In this document: in pieces, positions 51,484 to 62,641 of the stretch
Position numbering within the stretch: the first letter of the stretch is position 1
How the letters are laid out: the number at the start of each line of letters is the position of its first letter
Assembly: GCF_000247815.1 (NCBI RefSeq)
Contig: NC_021681.1
Span: 12,712,567-12,776,566, forward strand
Origin: Ficedula albicollis
Taxonomy: Eukaryota > Chordata > Aves > Passeriformes > Muscicapidae
Direction: 5' to 3'
DNA length: 64,000 nt
The notes under the pieces: model-generated
Databases searched by the model: none
The model's input: only the letters and a program-made list of their open reading frames with translations
What the model was told of the DNA's origin: nothing
Made by a program: the position numbers and the translations under genes

Positions 51484-52336
51484 GAAGAAGGTCTGATTTA
51501 AAGACTAGAATAACTGCAAAATTTGGAAACATCTGGAACTAATCTAATTCCTAGTCCAATCTAAAAATACTGATTAAACACTCTAGTAACAGGTGGTGCA
51601 AACACCAGTAAGTCAATTTTAATAAGAGGTCAACACCTTCATCTCCTCATTTTTCTTTCCATAAGTACCAATAAATTCCTCTCAACAGGTGTGTTTAGGA
51701 TGTGTAATTACATTGTTCTCAAACAAAGGTCCAGCAGCTTTGTTAAAGATCTCTTTTGAAAGAAAAGGGAAAGGCTTCCAATGCTTGAACTGTCATCCCT
51801 GACTTCCTCCATTATTCTCTTTTCATGTATATTTTTCACGTCAGGACTGTTCACAAGTATCAGACTAGAATACCACACACTGCTCAGTACTTCTGTGGAT
51901 TTACTACTGATTCTTGTCCAGCAGATTCGAAATGTTTTAGCTAGCACAAAAATCCAAATCCTTCTTGCTTTCAGTGGATGCCTCTTTTCCTACAAGAAGG
52001 CTTTATTTAATTGTATGAGTACATCATATAATATATATGATCTATATATAGATTCCATAAGTACATCAGTCCTCAATGGGTACTTGGGAAGGGGGAATAT
52101 ACAAAGTCATGTTTGGTTTCTTTATATTCTTTTTTTGGCATCCCTAATGTTCTTTGAAACATTGCAGTGCCAGGACAAACATTTCTTGGCACCTGAACTG
52201 AAAGCCACACTTCAGAGTTCAATGCTCTGATGTGAGCACAATCCAGGTGAAAGAGGAAAAAGATATTCTAAAGGAAGTAAGATCTTCAGGCCAAAATGTG
52301 TGTTGTTTCACTAAATGGTTCCTATGTCTTTTTTGT
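51484..52336. other. Gene-free AT-rich DNA with a long chance-like frame
   Basis: A 149-codon plus-strand frame (51,781-52,230) and an overlapping 79-codon minus-strand frame are unusual for AT-rich sequence, but neither resembles a family I know and the minus frame relies on a non-ATG start. Overlapping AT palindromes occupy 52,023-52,053. Confidence 0.5.
52018..52068. repeat. Overlapping AT-rich palindromes inside a direct repeat
   Basis: ATCATATA and TATATGAT pair across ATA at 52,023-52,041, and a perfect 14-base palindrome, ATCTATATATAGAT, sits at 52,040-52,053. AGTACATCA flanks the block at about 52,018 and 52,059. This resembles a tiny insertion bracketed by a duplication, but the size allows no identification. 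Confidence 0.7.
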
Positions 52337-52403
52337 CTACCAGCTCTTTTTTTTTTTTTTTTTTTTTTCCCCCCTACCAGCTCTTTTTTTTTTTTTTTTT
52401 TTT
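52337..52403. repeat. Duplicated CTACCAGCTC plus poly-T, 37-bp period
   Basis: CTACCAGCTC followed by T22 and C6 at 52,337 is repeated as CTACCAGCTC plus T20 at 52,374. The homopolymers make length calls unreliable, and base-calling or assembly error is a real possibility. Confidence 0.9.
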
Positions 52404-53008
52404 GCCTGCTACATGGGCAATTTTTACAGAAATCCCAAGGGCTTATTTATTGTGGAACTAAGTAATAACAAAGCAAAGACTATCAAGGGAATGTTCAATA
52501 TAACAATCCTAAAAAGAAGGCAGTAGTGTCTGAATCAATAAAGAAAACCTCAGTTCTCCACCGTGCTGTGTAGGGGTTGCAAGGTCCAGTTCAGCAGCGA
52601 ATAAGCTAACAGTTATTATTCTGCAGGGACAGGAGTCTGAATAATCCCTTATTCCAGTTGTTTGGCAACACTGAGGTGATTACAGCTGAGAAGGGGTTCT
52701 GAGAACAAAGCAGGGCACATTTACAGCAAATCATGAGAATAGTCAGAAAATCTGGGCTCCCTGGAGGGTCTGCTGGAAGAGGACAGGCAGCCTGAGCCAG
52801 TCACAGCTCTGGAGAGAGGGGCAGCCTCGGAGCTGTACTGCACAGGGATGCCCAGGAATGGGAAGCCTCTCACAGGGAGAGCATGAGACCATTTTCCACG
52901 TACTGCAGTGACACACTTCCAGCCACAGAAGGTAAAGAAGAAAGGTTTTTCTTGGCATTACAACCCATCAACAGAAGGAAAGATAGGTTTGCTCTCCTGC
53001 CTCCCACC
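52404..53008. other. Gene-free DNA
   Basis: Composition rises in GC content from about 52,760. Open frames are short and overlapping; nothing recognised. Confidence 0.6.
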
Positions 53009-53162
53009 GAGGCTGCATTTGTCCCACAGTGCCAAGCAACTCAGGGACTCTGCATGCCTTGGCCTGTGGTCCCTGGCCAACTTCAGAGGCTGCATTTGTC
53101 CCACAGTGCCAAGCAACGCAGGGACTCTGCATGCCTTGGCCTGTGGTGCCTGGCCAACTTCT
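53009..53162. repeat. Tandem duplication, two 77-bp copies
   Basis: The unit starting GAGGCTGCATTTGTCCCACA at 53,009 recurs at 53,086 with three differences (T/G, C/G and the terminal A/T). It lies in a GC-richer patch whose open frames (up to 136 codons) run through both copies without resembling a known protein. Confidence 0.95.
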
Positions 53163-53630
53163 GCATTTTGTCAAGTCCTCTCTGAAAATCTGACTGAAAA
53201 AATACCCAGTGAATTCCCCCAGCCTGCACTGCAGCCCACAGCCCAGCCTGATCTCTTCTGCCCCCAACCACAAGGGCTGCTCTTAATCAAAGCCTACACC
53301 AGGACATCTTCCACTTGATACCTTGAAATCAGGAGCTTCCCATGAAAATGCAGGACCAAGTTGGATTACTAAGGTGAAACTCTGTGTGCTTCAAACCACT
53401 TAAAAGGTGATGCTCCAGTCCTAAATTATCTGTCTTGAACTCAAACACCAAAAAAAGGCTCTGTAGAAATTCTCTTGGATTCAGTCCTACATTCTTTTAG
53501 CACAGCTGGATATCTGCTTTCTGACCAGGAAGTCTTTTTAGTTCTAAGAGTCTTTTAATAACTACTTGATGTTGAACTACACAGTTCTTTGTTTATTTAT
53601 TAATTATGAATAATTAGAGAGGATACTCCC

Positions 53631-53645
53631 GAGAGAGAGAGAGAG
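53631..53645. repeat. GA dinucleotide microsatellite
   Basis: Seven and a half GA units, followed by CTTTTTC and a T-rich tract. Confidence 0.9.
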
Positions 53646-54415
53646 CTTTTTCTTTTTTTCTCTCCGAGGTGGATATTTTAAGAACATTTTTATATAAGAC
53701 TCACCGAGTAATCCTCACTCAATCCATTATAACCCAAGGCTCAGGGGTGTTTTTGAATGCCTATGTGGGCATGTATAGAAAGACAACATGAAGCAAAACA
53801 CAAGACAAAACAATACAGGGTTTAATAAAAGTCTGATTGGCATGTATTTTTCCTAATTCATATGCACTGCTTCTAGCCTCAAGAAAACAGAGAGCTTTTG
53901 CTCCATTTTAGTTACATGGACTTTGGAAAGCCATTATAAAAACAGGGCCTTTGTAGCTTTTTCAGTTGTATATTGATATAACTGTGTTAGCACTGATTTA
54001 GCTTACTTCCTTGAGTGTGTGTTACAAAGATTTGCCTCCTTATCTACACTTCCTCCTGAGAAAGGAAAGAAAATAAAACCAAAAGAAGTCTCCCAAAATT
54101 CTATACAGAACTCAGACATTGCAACAAGACAGTTTTTTCCTATCATACAGCCAGAAGGAAAGGGAGAACAGAGAGTGAGAAAAAGTATTAGCACAGGGTG
54201 TTAGAAACTACTTAATTACCAAGAAAATAAATTATTTTCTGGATAGTCATCGTTAACTTTTTGGCAGCAATATAGCAAATTAGTAGAAAAAATATTTACT
54301 AGGAAACATCTTTTTTCTTGAAAATATGTGGTCAGCCAGGCTATAGGAGCTGTCAGCATGACTAATGGGATGGCACAATAGCTGATGTAATAGTATAAGA
54401 AAAGACATCACTCTT

Positions 54416-54447
54416 CTAACTTTATGATCTGCAAGATCATAAGTTAG
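54416..54447. repeat. 14-bp bulged inverted repeat with 3-base loop
   Basis: The left arm CTAACTTTATGATCT pairs with the right arm AGATCATAAGTTAG with one unpaired T and the loop GCA. AT-rich but compact, it is one of the longest near-perfect stems I found by eye. The arms are too short to be called a transposon end or microRNA precursor. Confidence 0.85.
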
Positions 54448-56365
54448 CCATCTTGTCTGCAAGATTACTAAATGATTCTTCTGACAAAGACACTTATAAA
54501 TATTTTGTTAAGAGTCAAAATAAAAATTACTTTTGCCATGAAAACCAAATGCATTTAAAGCAACCCATATTTTCAGACAATAAATTTTTTAAATGTTGCA
54601 GATGATGCCTCATTAACTGTAAAACATCCAGTTCAGTGACACAAATCACCAGCACTGTACCTTTGTCATATAATGGATCCACTTAGACTGGCATTTCCAT
54701 CTTGCTAATTACACAGAACCAGTTTTCTGATAGACTTGCTCAAAGTGGGATTGCTAAAGACATAGTTAGGGATACTTTATTTGGGAAATTGATTAAATTA
54801 CCCTATTCTGTACTGCACTGCAGGTGCCAGAAGTCTTTATGTCTCTAAGAAGGCATTTAGACAAAACTAAATCAAGAAAAATTAATAAAATACTATTAAA
54901 GATAAAACTTATAGCTCAGCAAGTCTCTGAAGACTATGAGGAAAAATTGCATACTTTCCATGGTCTTCCATTCTAGCAGAAGCTTTTAGGGATCTGTTTG
55001 TTTTCAGAAATATGTGGGTTTGTTTATAAATAAAGTAGGACCTGAAGCACTAATCCACTGACATTCATTATTATTTTTGTTATTTAATATTTAAATTCAG
55101 TCTGATATGTAATTACACTCTTCACTATACTGGTGAAACTGGAAACCAAGTGCCTTTCATAGACTGTAAAGGTATAAGAGAAGCCAAATAAATTTGTTTT
55201 TAAAGGTAAATATAAACCCAAAGACAGGGTGCAGTCCCTACCTCTAACTAAGCTTACTGTTGATGGTCAAGAGAGCTGCAAAATCCCTCAGGAAGGGATT
55301 CAATTAATTTTATTTTAATTGTGTAATTACTTAGGTATTTAACCTCACACAGTTATCAAGGCTCTTTCTGTGGTCAATGCAGGGAGCAAGGCAACCTTGG
55401 AAGGAGCCTGGATGCAAAGCAAGTTGAGAGATCAGCTGCTGCAGTTCCTGATGACATGGGTGCTGAAATGATCACAGAACCAGACAAGAATTCATCAGTA
55501 CACCCTGCCCATTGAGTCTCCTTTCATGTTAGTGCTTCTGACCTGCTTCAGGGAGGGCTGCCTGCAGGTGCTGCTGCAGATATGACCCAATCTTACTGAC
55601 ACCATGGGAGTCTTTAAGCACTGGATGAGGCTGACAGCGAGGTACTGTCCATGCCTGAGTGACTGCAGCTCCCTAATGTAGAAAGGAAATCTTAGTCATT
55701 ATTCCTTATGGGAGCGATACACAGCCTCTCACAAACTGAAAAGCCAGTGCACATTTCTAATGCAGTCTCAAAAGTAGATCATTATGTATATCATTTGGTA
55801 TAAACATAGTCATCAGGGGAATTCGGAAGAGATTTATACCAACATTTTAATAAGTTTCATAAGAAAGTGGTTCATCAAATAAAAATAATGAACGATGGAA
55901 TTAAAGAACCACTGAAAATTGCTAATGTGTTTAATCATCTCAACATCTATATTTATATATGACAAATTTGGATGATATAGTGGGTGTAATTCCATTTCAA
56001 GTCTCCAAGCAGGGATTGCATTCCAAGACACTCAACAAAAGAAAAGTCAGAGCTTGCCTGTAAGCTCTGAAAGCAGGACCCTGTGACCATTTGCGTGAGG
56101 GCACCTGGGAGCCTCCCTGACACCCAGATATTCAGTTAATCAACAAAAGTAATGTGTGAGCCAAAGGAAAAATAAAGAGGCCAGGGCTATGTAGAAAATC
56201 AAGAGAATGAACAACAAAGCTGGAAAGTTTAGTAAACATTTTTCTGTGACCTAGAACCTCACCTGCATGTCCTGCCTATTAACTTGGTCACTTAGCTGTG
56301 CTCACAGGTGCCAAGTCCAAGAGCTCACACCCAAAGCACTGAGGCAATGCAGTTATCTCAATCTG

Positions 56366-57241
56366 TGCTGCAGCCCTGAGAACACCCACTCAGCTGCCTC
56401 ACAGCACCGAGTCTAAGGACAAAAGATCCAAATTTCTCACCTTTGTGTTTACCACATCATTATAATTATCTGTTCTTTTGCTTTCACTCATAATTCCTCA
56501 CCTCTCCATCTTAAGCAGGACTAGTATACCTTGGAAAAGAACCAGTGGTGCCAGGGAAAGCACAAGGAAGGTGCAGTTGCCAGGAGCAGAGTTCCCTGGC
56601 TGGGAATATCACCTCGCACACTGGCATTAGCCCTGTCTCTGGGCCTCCAAGCCTTTGTGATGGTGTGACTCACACCACTTCCCTCCAAACCACTTGCCCA
56701 AATGTATTTTTTGTCAACTGTTGTATTTTTTCAGACAGAAACAGAACCAGTGGTGCCAGGGAAAGCACAAGGAAGGTGCAGTTGCCAGGAGCAGAGTTCC
56801 CTGGCTGGGATTATCACCTTCAGTTGCCAGGAGCAGAGTTCCCTGGCTGGGAATATCACCTCTGCTGCAGCCCTGAGAACACCCACTCAGCTGCCTCACA
56901 GCACCGAGTCTAAGGACAAAAGATCCAAATTTCTCACCTTTGTGTTTACCACATCAGTATAATTATCTGTTCTTTTGCTTTCACTCATAATTCCTCACCT
57001 CTCCATCTTAAGCAGGACTAGTATACCTTGGAAAAGAACCAGTGGTGCCAGGGAAAGCACAAGGAAGGTGCAGTTGCCAGGAGCAGAGTTCCCTGGCTGG
57101 GATTATCACCTTGCACACTGGCATTAGCCCTGTCTCTGGGCCTCCAAGCCTTTGTGATGGTGTGACTCACACCACTTCCCTCCAAACCACTTGCCCAAAT
57201 GTATTTTTTGTCAACTGTTGTATTTTTTCAGACAGAAACAG
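56366..57241. repeat. Nested tandem array: 497-bp duplication with 205-bp and 42-bp internal repeats
   Basis: Two modules alternate. Module A (173 bp) is at 56,367-56,539 and 56,864-57,036. Module B (205 bp, starting AACCAGTGGTGCCAGGGAAA) is at 56,540-56,744 and 57,037-57,241, with a partial B at 56,745-56,820. A further 42-bp piece of B is repeated at 56,821-56,862. The outer A-B units lie 497 bp apart and I count about three differences in 378 aligned bases. Two variants of the B core occur: one reads GAATATCACCTC (first B and the extra 42-bp piece), the other GATTATCACCTT (partial B and last B). Short frames repeat through the array because the sequence repeats; they are not evidence of a gene. 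Confidence 0.96.
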
Positions 57242-59190
57242 AGCAGAAGACAAAAAAGCCCAGCTACATTGCTACAACCATGAGCAAAAATGTCCAGTAG
57301 GAAAGAATCTCTAGAAGTAAAAACATAACATCTTTAAAGAACTATGGCCTTTCTGGGGGACTGTACCCTAAGACCTCCATCCCTTTTTCCAGTGATGATC
57401 CTCTCCTGCCCTGTCCCACCAGCAGGCTGTTTCTCCTTGCTGTCAGCAGCTCACTTACTCGCAGCAGAACAGAAGCTGCTGGTTCCAGAACCTCCAACAA
57501 AACCTCTTCCTGCTGTGCTAAGAGAACTGTCTGAAGTGAGCAAAAGTGAGAAAGTCTGCAAACAGAAACCTTGAGCAGAGAACCTGGACCTGTCAAAGGC
57601 AACGAGGCTGTGTGATGGCCCTATTTATAACTGGCCATATGGCAATTGATTTCCTGTTGCTCACACAGGACATCTCAGTGACTCCAGCCTCTGTGCTTCC
57701 CACTCTGCTCTTCTGCCAGGTTTATTTATACTTTTCCCCAGCTCTGAAGGCAAATCAAGTTAATTGCCTATTACATGAGATTAAGCAAAATAACTAAAAG
57801 AATAAAGAAAGTGCTATAATGCTCTGATTACTCCCCACGGGAGCTGTGGAGCAACGGGATAGTTATTCTGCACAAAGCAAGGAGGTGCTCTACATTTTCT
57901 CTGTGTGCAGGCTGAACAATGGGGCAGGTTTATACCTGTGCTACTATTCAAATGCTCATTCTTACCTAAAGTTCCACATAACTTTCCATTAAAGCTGACA
58001 TCTCAATTTGAGATGCACTTAGCACCTCCAAATCTAAAGAATCATCTTAAAAGCCTACCATTTTTGCAGCTGCATGATGAAAGAAATAACAAATTAAATT
58101 ATTTTTTTTATTGAACACTGTACAATATTAGTCCATTTGGAATAGAGATAAGGAACTAAAGAGCCAAAAAGGCCTTTCCAGTCAATGAGCCAAGATGAAG
58201 AGATGCCTGGGGGAAAGAGACAAATTTGGAGTGTAGGAAATGAAAAACAATTAGAAGAATTAAAATAATTGTATTTTCCATAAGGGGAAAATAGAGATAT
58301 GGGATAAATTACTAAGATGGGTTTCTAGAACAAACAGTGCAGCATTCAAAATGGTAATAATGGGGTTTCAAGTAGAGCTATGAGAAAACTGCTTAGTGAG
58401 CATAAGCCCAACTTAAAAAAATTTCTAATCACAAATTTGGTGAACCTAGGGAGAGGTTAATTAAGGCTAGCAGAAACAAAGAGGGCAAGGGCAAGGCCTA
58501 CTGCAGCAGTTCCCTCCACCCTTTCAAATTTGCAGCAAGTGGAAACAAAAGAGCTGCAGCCAGGGAGGTAATGACTGCAGAGAGGGGGATGTTACCGTGC
58601 TCCCTCGTCCTACACTTAACCCATCCCCAAGCAGACTGAGTGATGCAATCTGCACAGGGCATCTGTGGATGCAAGCATTTTTATGAGCTACAATTCCTTT
58701 CAAAACGTGGTGTTGCTTTGCTAATTAGTGAGAAGATAAACATTCCTGACAGATGAAATATATTGTTATCTTGTTAATTGAGTTGCACAGAGTCTATTGG
58801 ATGAAGTAGTATATTCTCTCTTCCTCTCTAGGGTTGGAGTTCAATCTTTTCATTTTTTGCTTCCTTAAACACTAATAATGAGCTGAGAAACAAAGAAAAA
58901 CCTCCTACAGTGTGGGTGGGGTCCTGGTGCTTAAACTGGTTTCCTTCAAAACTCCAATCCATTTACCTGCAGATCAAAAGTATGTGCCACTTGTGTCCTT
59001 TGCCATCTGCAATTAAAAAATAAGCCCTTGAAGGGATTGGGGGGGTGGGGGAAAGGGTTCCAGTGAATGATCCATCACTGTCTAATGCAGGTTACCCTCT
59101 TCAGAAGTGCTCAGTCTTGCCTGTTTTTAGAAGATGGGATGTTGTATTACTACACAGAGTAGACCTCAACTAGGTATCAATGTCTCAATT
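57242..59190. other. Gene-free DNA
   Basis: GC-richer at 57,340-57,560 with overlapping frames on both strands, AT-rich after. The stretch 58,540-58,800 mixes composition and contains GCTAATTAG-like words. A G-quadruplex motif lies at 59,033. No exon is supported. Confidence 0.6.
59033..59057 (+). other. Canonical G-quadruplex motif
   Basis: Four G runs fit the G3+N1-7 pattern: GGG, ATT, G7, T, G5, AAA, GGG. All loops are one to three bases, which favours a stable parallel fold. Seen directly in sequence; folding or function in cells is inference. Confidence 0.8.
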
Positions 59191-59338
59191 CCTTCTCTAC
59201 AAGGATACTAGTCAGAATAATACAAAATACTGTACACAACAATACTTGCAGCAATAGCCAAGAGCCTTCTCTACAAGGATACTAGTCAGAATAATACGAA
59301 ATACTGTACACAGCAATACTTGCAGCAATAGCCAAGAG
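59191..59338. repeat. Tandem duplication, two 74-bp copies
   Basis: The unit starting CCTTCTCTACAAGGATACTA at 59,191 recurs at 59,265 with two A/G differences and no spacer. It begins only about 135 bases right of the G-quadruplex motif. Confidence 0.97.
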
Positions 59339-60841
59339 TCTGTCTTGAAGACAAAACAGCCCAAATCCCCACAGGTTTGCCAAGACTAAATTCTTTCAGC
59401 TAACAGTAGCTGTGGCTGAGCTACCAACTATCAAACACACCAATGCCCACCTGTAGCCAAGCCCCATCCGTGCTAGCAGCCCAGTCTCAGCACTGCTATG
59501 GACTGTGCTGAAGATCCAGGGGAGAGGGGAGCTCCAGCCCACCAGCCTTCCCATCTGCACAGGCTGCCAGCAGCTCTCATAAGGCACCATCCTTATGTTT
59601 CACCTCCATATTTACATCACTGCACATTTCTTTATCACTTATTAGTCTTTCACTGTGAGCCCATTACTATCATAATTAAGAAGAATATCAGAGAACTTAA
59701 TTAGTTGAGTCACCACTGCTCCAGCATTTCTAGTTTCATGGCTTCAGTTTATTATTCACCAGGTTACATTGGCAAGATTAGCACCCACTAAAAAGTTGTA
59801 TCTGTAAAGTCCAAAAATCAGAAAACAGACACAGCAAGGGAACCATATATCACTTATTCATACTTCAAGATTTTAAAGACACTTTAAAAGTTTTGGGAGA
59901 CTGGGTTCATTTTCCTCGTACTTATTTAAGAAAAGAAAAAAAACCAGGACAAAGTGTCTTGATCCACAGTAGCAAACAGAAGTTGAAAACAGAAGGCTCT
60001 GCTGTCCTATTTCAGTATTAAGATTAATCACATTTTCATAAAAATTTTTATGCTCCATTCACCTTATGTCCCTTTGCCTTACCTCCTCTTCCTGAGACTT
60101 TTAATAAATGACTCATCCTTACTAATTCAGCCCTGCCAGCTTTCTTTTGGTACACAATATTTCAGTACTTGATGCAGTATTACAGCCTCCACTAGCCAAT
60201 TTGATTAGTCATAGCCTCTTCTTTGCTTACCATGCTATTTTTCATTTTTTTAGTCATCTGGAATGCATTCCCTGCTCTGGTTCATGCTGTGTTGCTTTGT
60301 GTTAGAAATCCTAAACAAGACATACTTTATCTGTGAAATGCTGGAATGGCCTACTATTAAGCAAACGCTGCAAGCACCGAGCTTTACACTTTATTTGAAC
60401 TTTGCTAACAACTTTAAACCAGCTGCTCCAGCTCCCTGAGCCATTCTGCTCAGTCAGGTACATCTCCAAGAGTGCAGACCCGCTCCAGCAGCTCACACAG
60501 GACCACAACAAAAGAAGCCTCACTGTCCTATCAGCCTCCAGATCTTCACGGCCACATCACCTCCAAACTCAGGCCTCGTGTTCCTTCAAATCTCCCCATT
60601 TATTTCAGAAAAAGTGCTCCTTAGGATTCCCCTCCCTCCTGAGTACTCCATACCTGTTTCAGATCATTCTTTATGACAAAGCTTTGTCATTGTAAGAGAA
60701 GTCTCGATTTTTTTGTAGGCTTACCTGAAATTTTCATTAAAAGGTTCAATGGCTACTCTTCCTGGTCACTTAAGATGTAAATGAAGATGAAAACACAATT
60801 TTGATGCCTGCAGTACAACGTTACTCCCTTTCACTGCTTGG

Positions 60842-60852
60842 AAAAAAAAAAA
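60842..60852 (+). repeat. Poly-A tract (A11)
   Basis: Eleven A residues in unremarkable sequence. Confidence 0.85.
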
Positions 60853-61880
60853 TCTAACAATGGTACACTATACAAAGAAAAAGCCACATACCCTTTTTCT
60901 ATATCCAGTCACTACATCCATTCTGGTTTTGAAGGTTCCTGGAAAAAGGCTGCAAGGATGGAAAGATCTCATTACACTTGTCAGGTGGCCAAGTGTCACC
61001 TCCCAAAGATAGTTTCACCTGTTTTAATTGCTTGTTAGTTAAGTCAACCTGCCTGCAGCTGAAAGATTTTTATTGTAATTAAGATAGGCATGGTTATTTA
61101 ATACCAAAAAAATGTAGCTTATCAGCCTACCATTTTCATTTGCAGAATGTGCTATCTCCTCTGTTATAATAGACCAGAGAGATTTTATAATAATTAACCT
61201 AAAAAGGCTATTCATAGAAAAGGGCCCAGCTGTGATCTGATTAAAGTAGTCTAAAGTCCTTGGGCCAAATTAAAACATCTTGTAAAATATCAATTGACTT
61301 AGCATACTTTCTATATTTCTCTCTTCCTTCCACTGTTTTTGTACTCCAACATACTACTTTTAAAATTAATTTTATGTTGTTTTTCCCCTGCAAAAAGAGA
61401 AAATATAATTGAATAATACATTTACATACTAAAGCACAAATACAGACTTCTGGAAAATGTCTGTGAACTGATTATAATTTTTGTATAGCTGCGATTAAGT
61501 GAGTGCAGACTACAAATATTGGCACATTCGTTTCTAAGTCGACTTTCTCTTTGTATCCCAATGAAATTGAGGGAGCTGTATTCGTGAGTCATTTGGATGA
61601 AAGCTTGGCCCCAAAGAAGTAAAGAATAAGGATTAAATCTTGATCTCACTGAAGTTAAGGGCAAGGCTCTTCTTACTTCAGTTCAGGATTTCACCATAGG
61701 TCCTATGGCAGAGTTTTAGCCCATGTTTGAGGAGAAAATGAATTAACTGTCACATGCCAGACAGATGAACATAAAGCAAATTAATCTGTAGCCAGAAAAC
61801 AAGCCACAGGGAACATCACCATCACACACAGCTCCATACATCACAAGACCTTCTGTTCAACATGAAAGCCATGAAGGTGC

Positions 61881-61894
61881 CTCTCTCTCTCTCT
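61881..61894. repeat. CT dinucleotide microsatellite
   Basis: Seven CT units in a row. Confidence 0.88.
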
Positions 61895-62470
61895 GGTTCC
61901 ACCATCTAGAAGCCTCCTTTGAACCAGCTTCAGGAGGCATCTCTGCTACCAACTCCTTTTCCACGGACGAAGCCTGACAACAACTCCTCCTGATTCTTGA
62001 TTAAATAGCAAACTGCTCTGCATGCTCACAATATGTATTACATAGAGAAGTGGGCTCTGGCCTTGGTACAACCCAAAGTGTAGGAAGCTGCATGAAATAT
62101 TCTCACCAGTGATAAAAAACATTTAGGGTAATGGAGCTTTGCAAAAAAGAACAACATTTCATTTCATTTTCACTTTACATTTTTCTTCAAAACAGATGGA
62201 TATTTTGAATGTGAATAAATACTAGAATGGGTTGAAAAATGAGCATATCTTACGAAGAAACTTTTAAAAGTTTTGCACTATTCAGATTTTTAAAGAATTA
62301 AATCCACAATTTGTCAATCCACCTTGAATGACACTGTAAAATGTTTTCAAAGAGCTAACTCACATTTCTCAGAATAGTCTGCCCTGGAATTCTACAAATC
62401 AGGAAAGACTTCCAATACTGTTACTGAAGAAAATCACACTAAACCTGTATGCCACTCTGGTAAGGCAATA

Positions 62471-62641
62471 AACTTCTAAGAGTAGAGTGAATGTCACAAA
62501 TTAGACAACTGGCCATAAAGTATCGGTAAAGAGAGTGAATGTCACAAATTAGACAACTGGCCACAAAGTATTGGTAAAAAAACTTCTAAGAGTAGAGTGA
62601 ATGTCACAAATTAGACAACTGGCCATAAAGTATCGGTAAAG
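62471..62641. repeat. Three-copy tandem array, alternating 48- and 62-bp spacing
   Basis: The core AGAGTGAATGTCACAAATTA occurs at about 62,484, 62,532 and 62,594. The first and third units share 60 identical bases, from AACTTCTAAG to TCGGTAAA. The middle unit lacks the first 12 bases and differs by two transitions (T/C and C/T). The layout fits a 110-bp duplication laid over an earlier partial duplication. Confidence 0.95.

Larger units (their letters stand above)
53163..56365. other. Gene-free AT-rich DNA
   Basis: A (GA)7 run lies at 53,631-53,645 and a bulged hairpin at 54,416-54,447. A slightly GC-richer patch occupies 55,380-55,680. No exon, RNA gene or transposon is supported. Confidence 0.62.
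59339..62470. other. Gene-free AT-rich DNA
   Basis: A GC-richer patch lies at 60,430-60,560, an A11 run at 60,842 and a CT microsatellite at 61,881. Frames are short; nothing recognised as an exon, RNA gene or transposon. Confidence 0.62.

Noticed and set aside
56545..57314. Repeated peptide frames that look like a repeat protein
   Set aside because: The peptide repeat is a direct consequence of the DNA tandem array, and several phases repeat equally.
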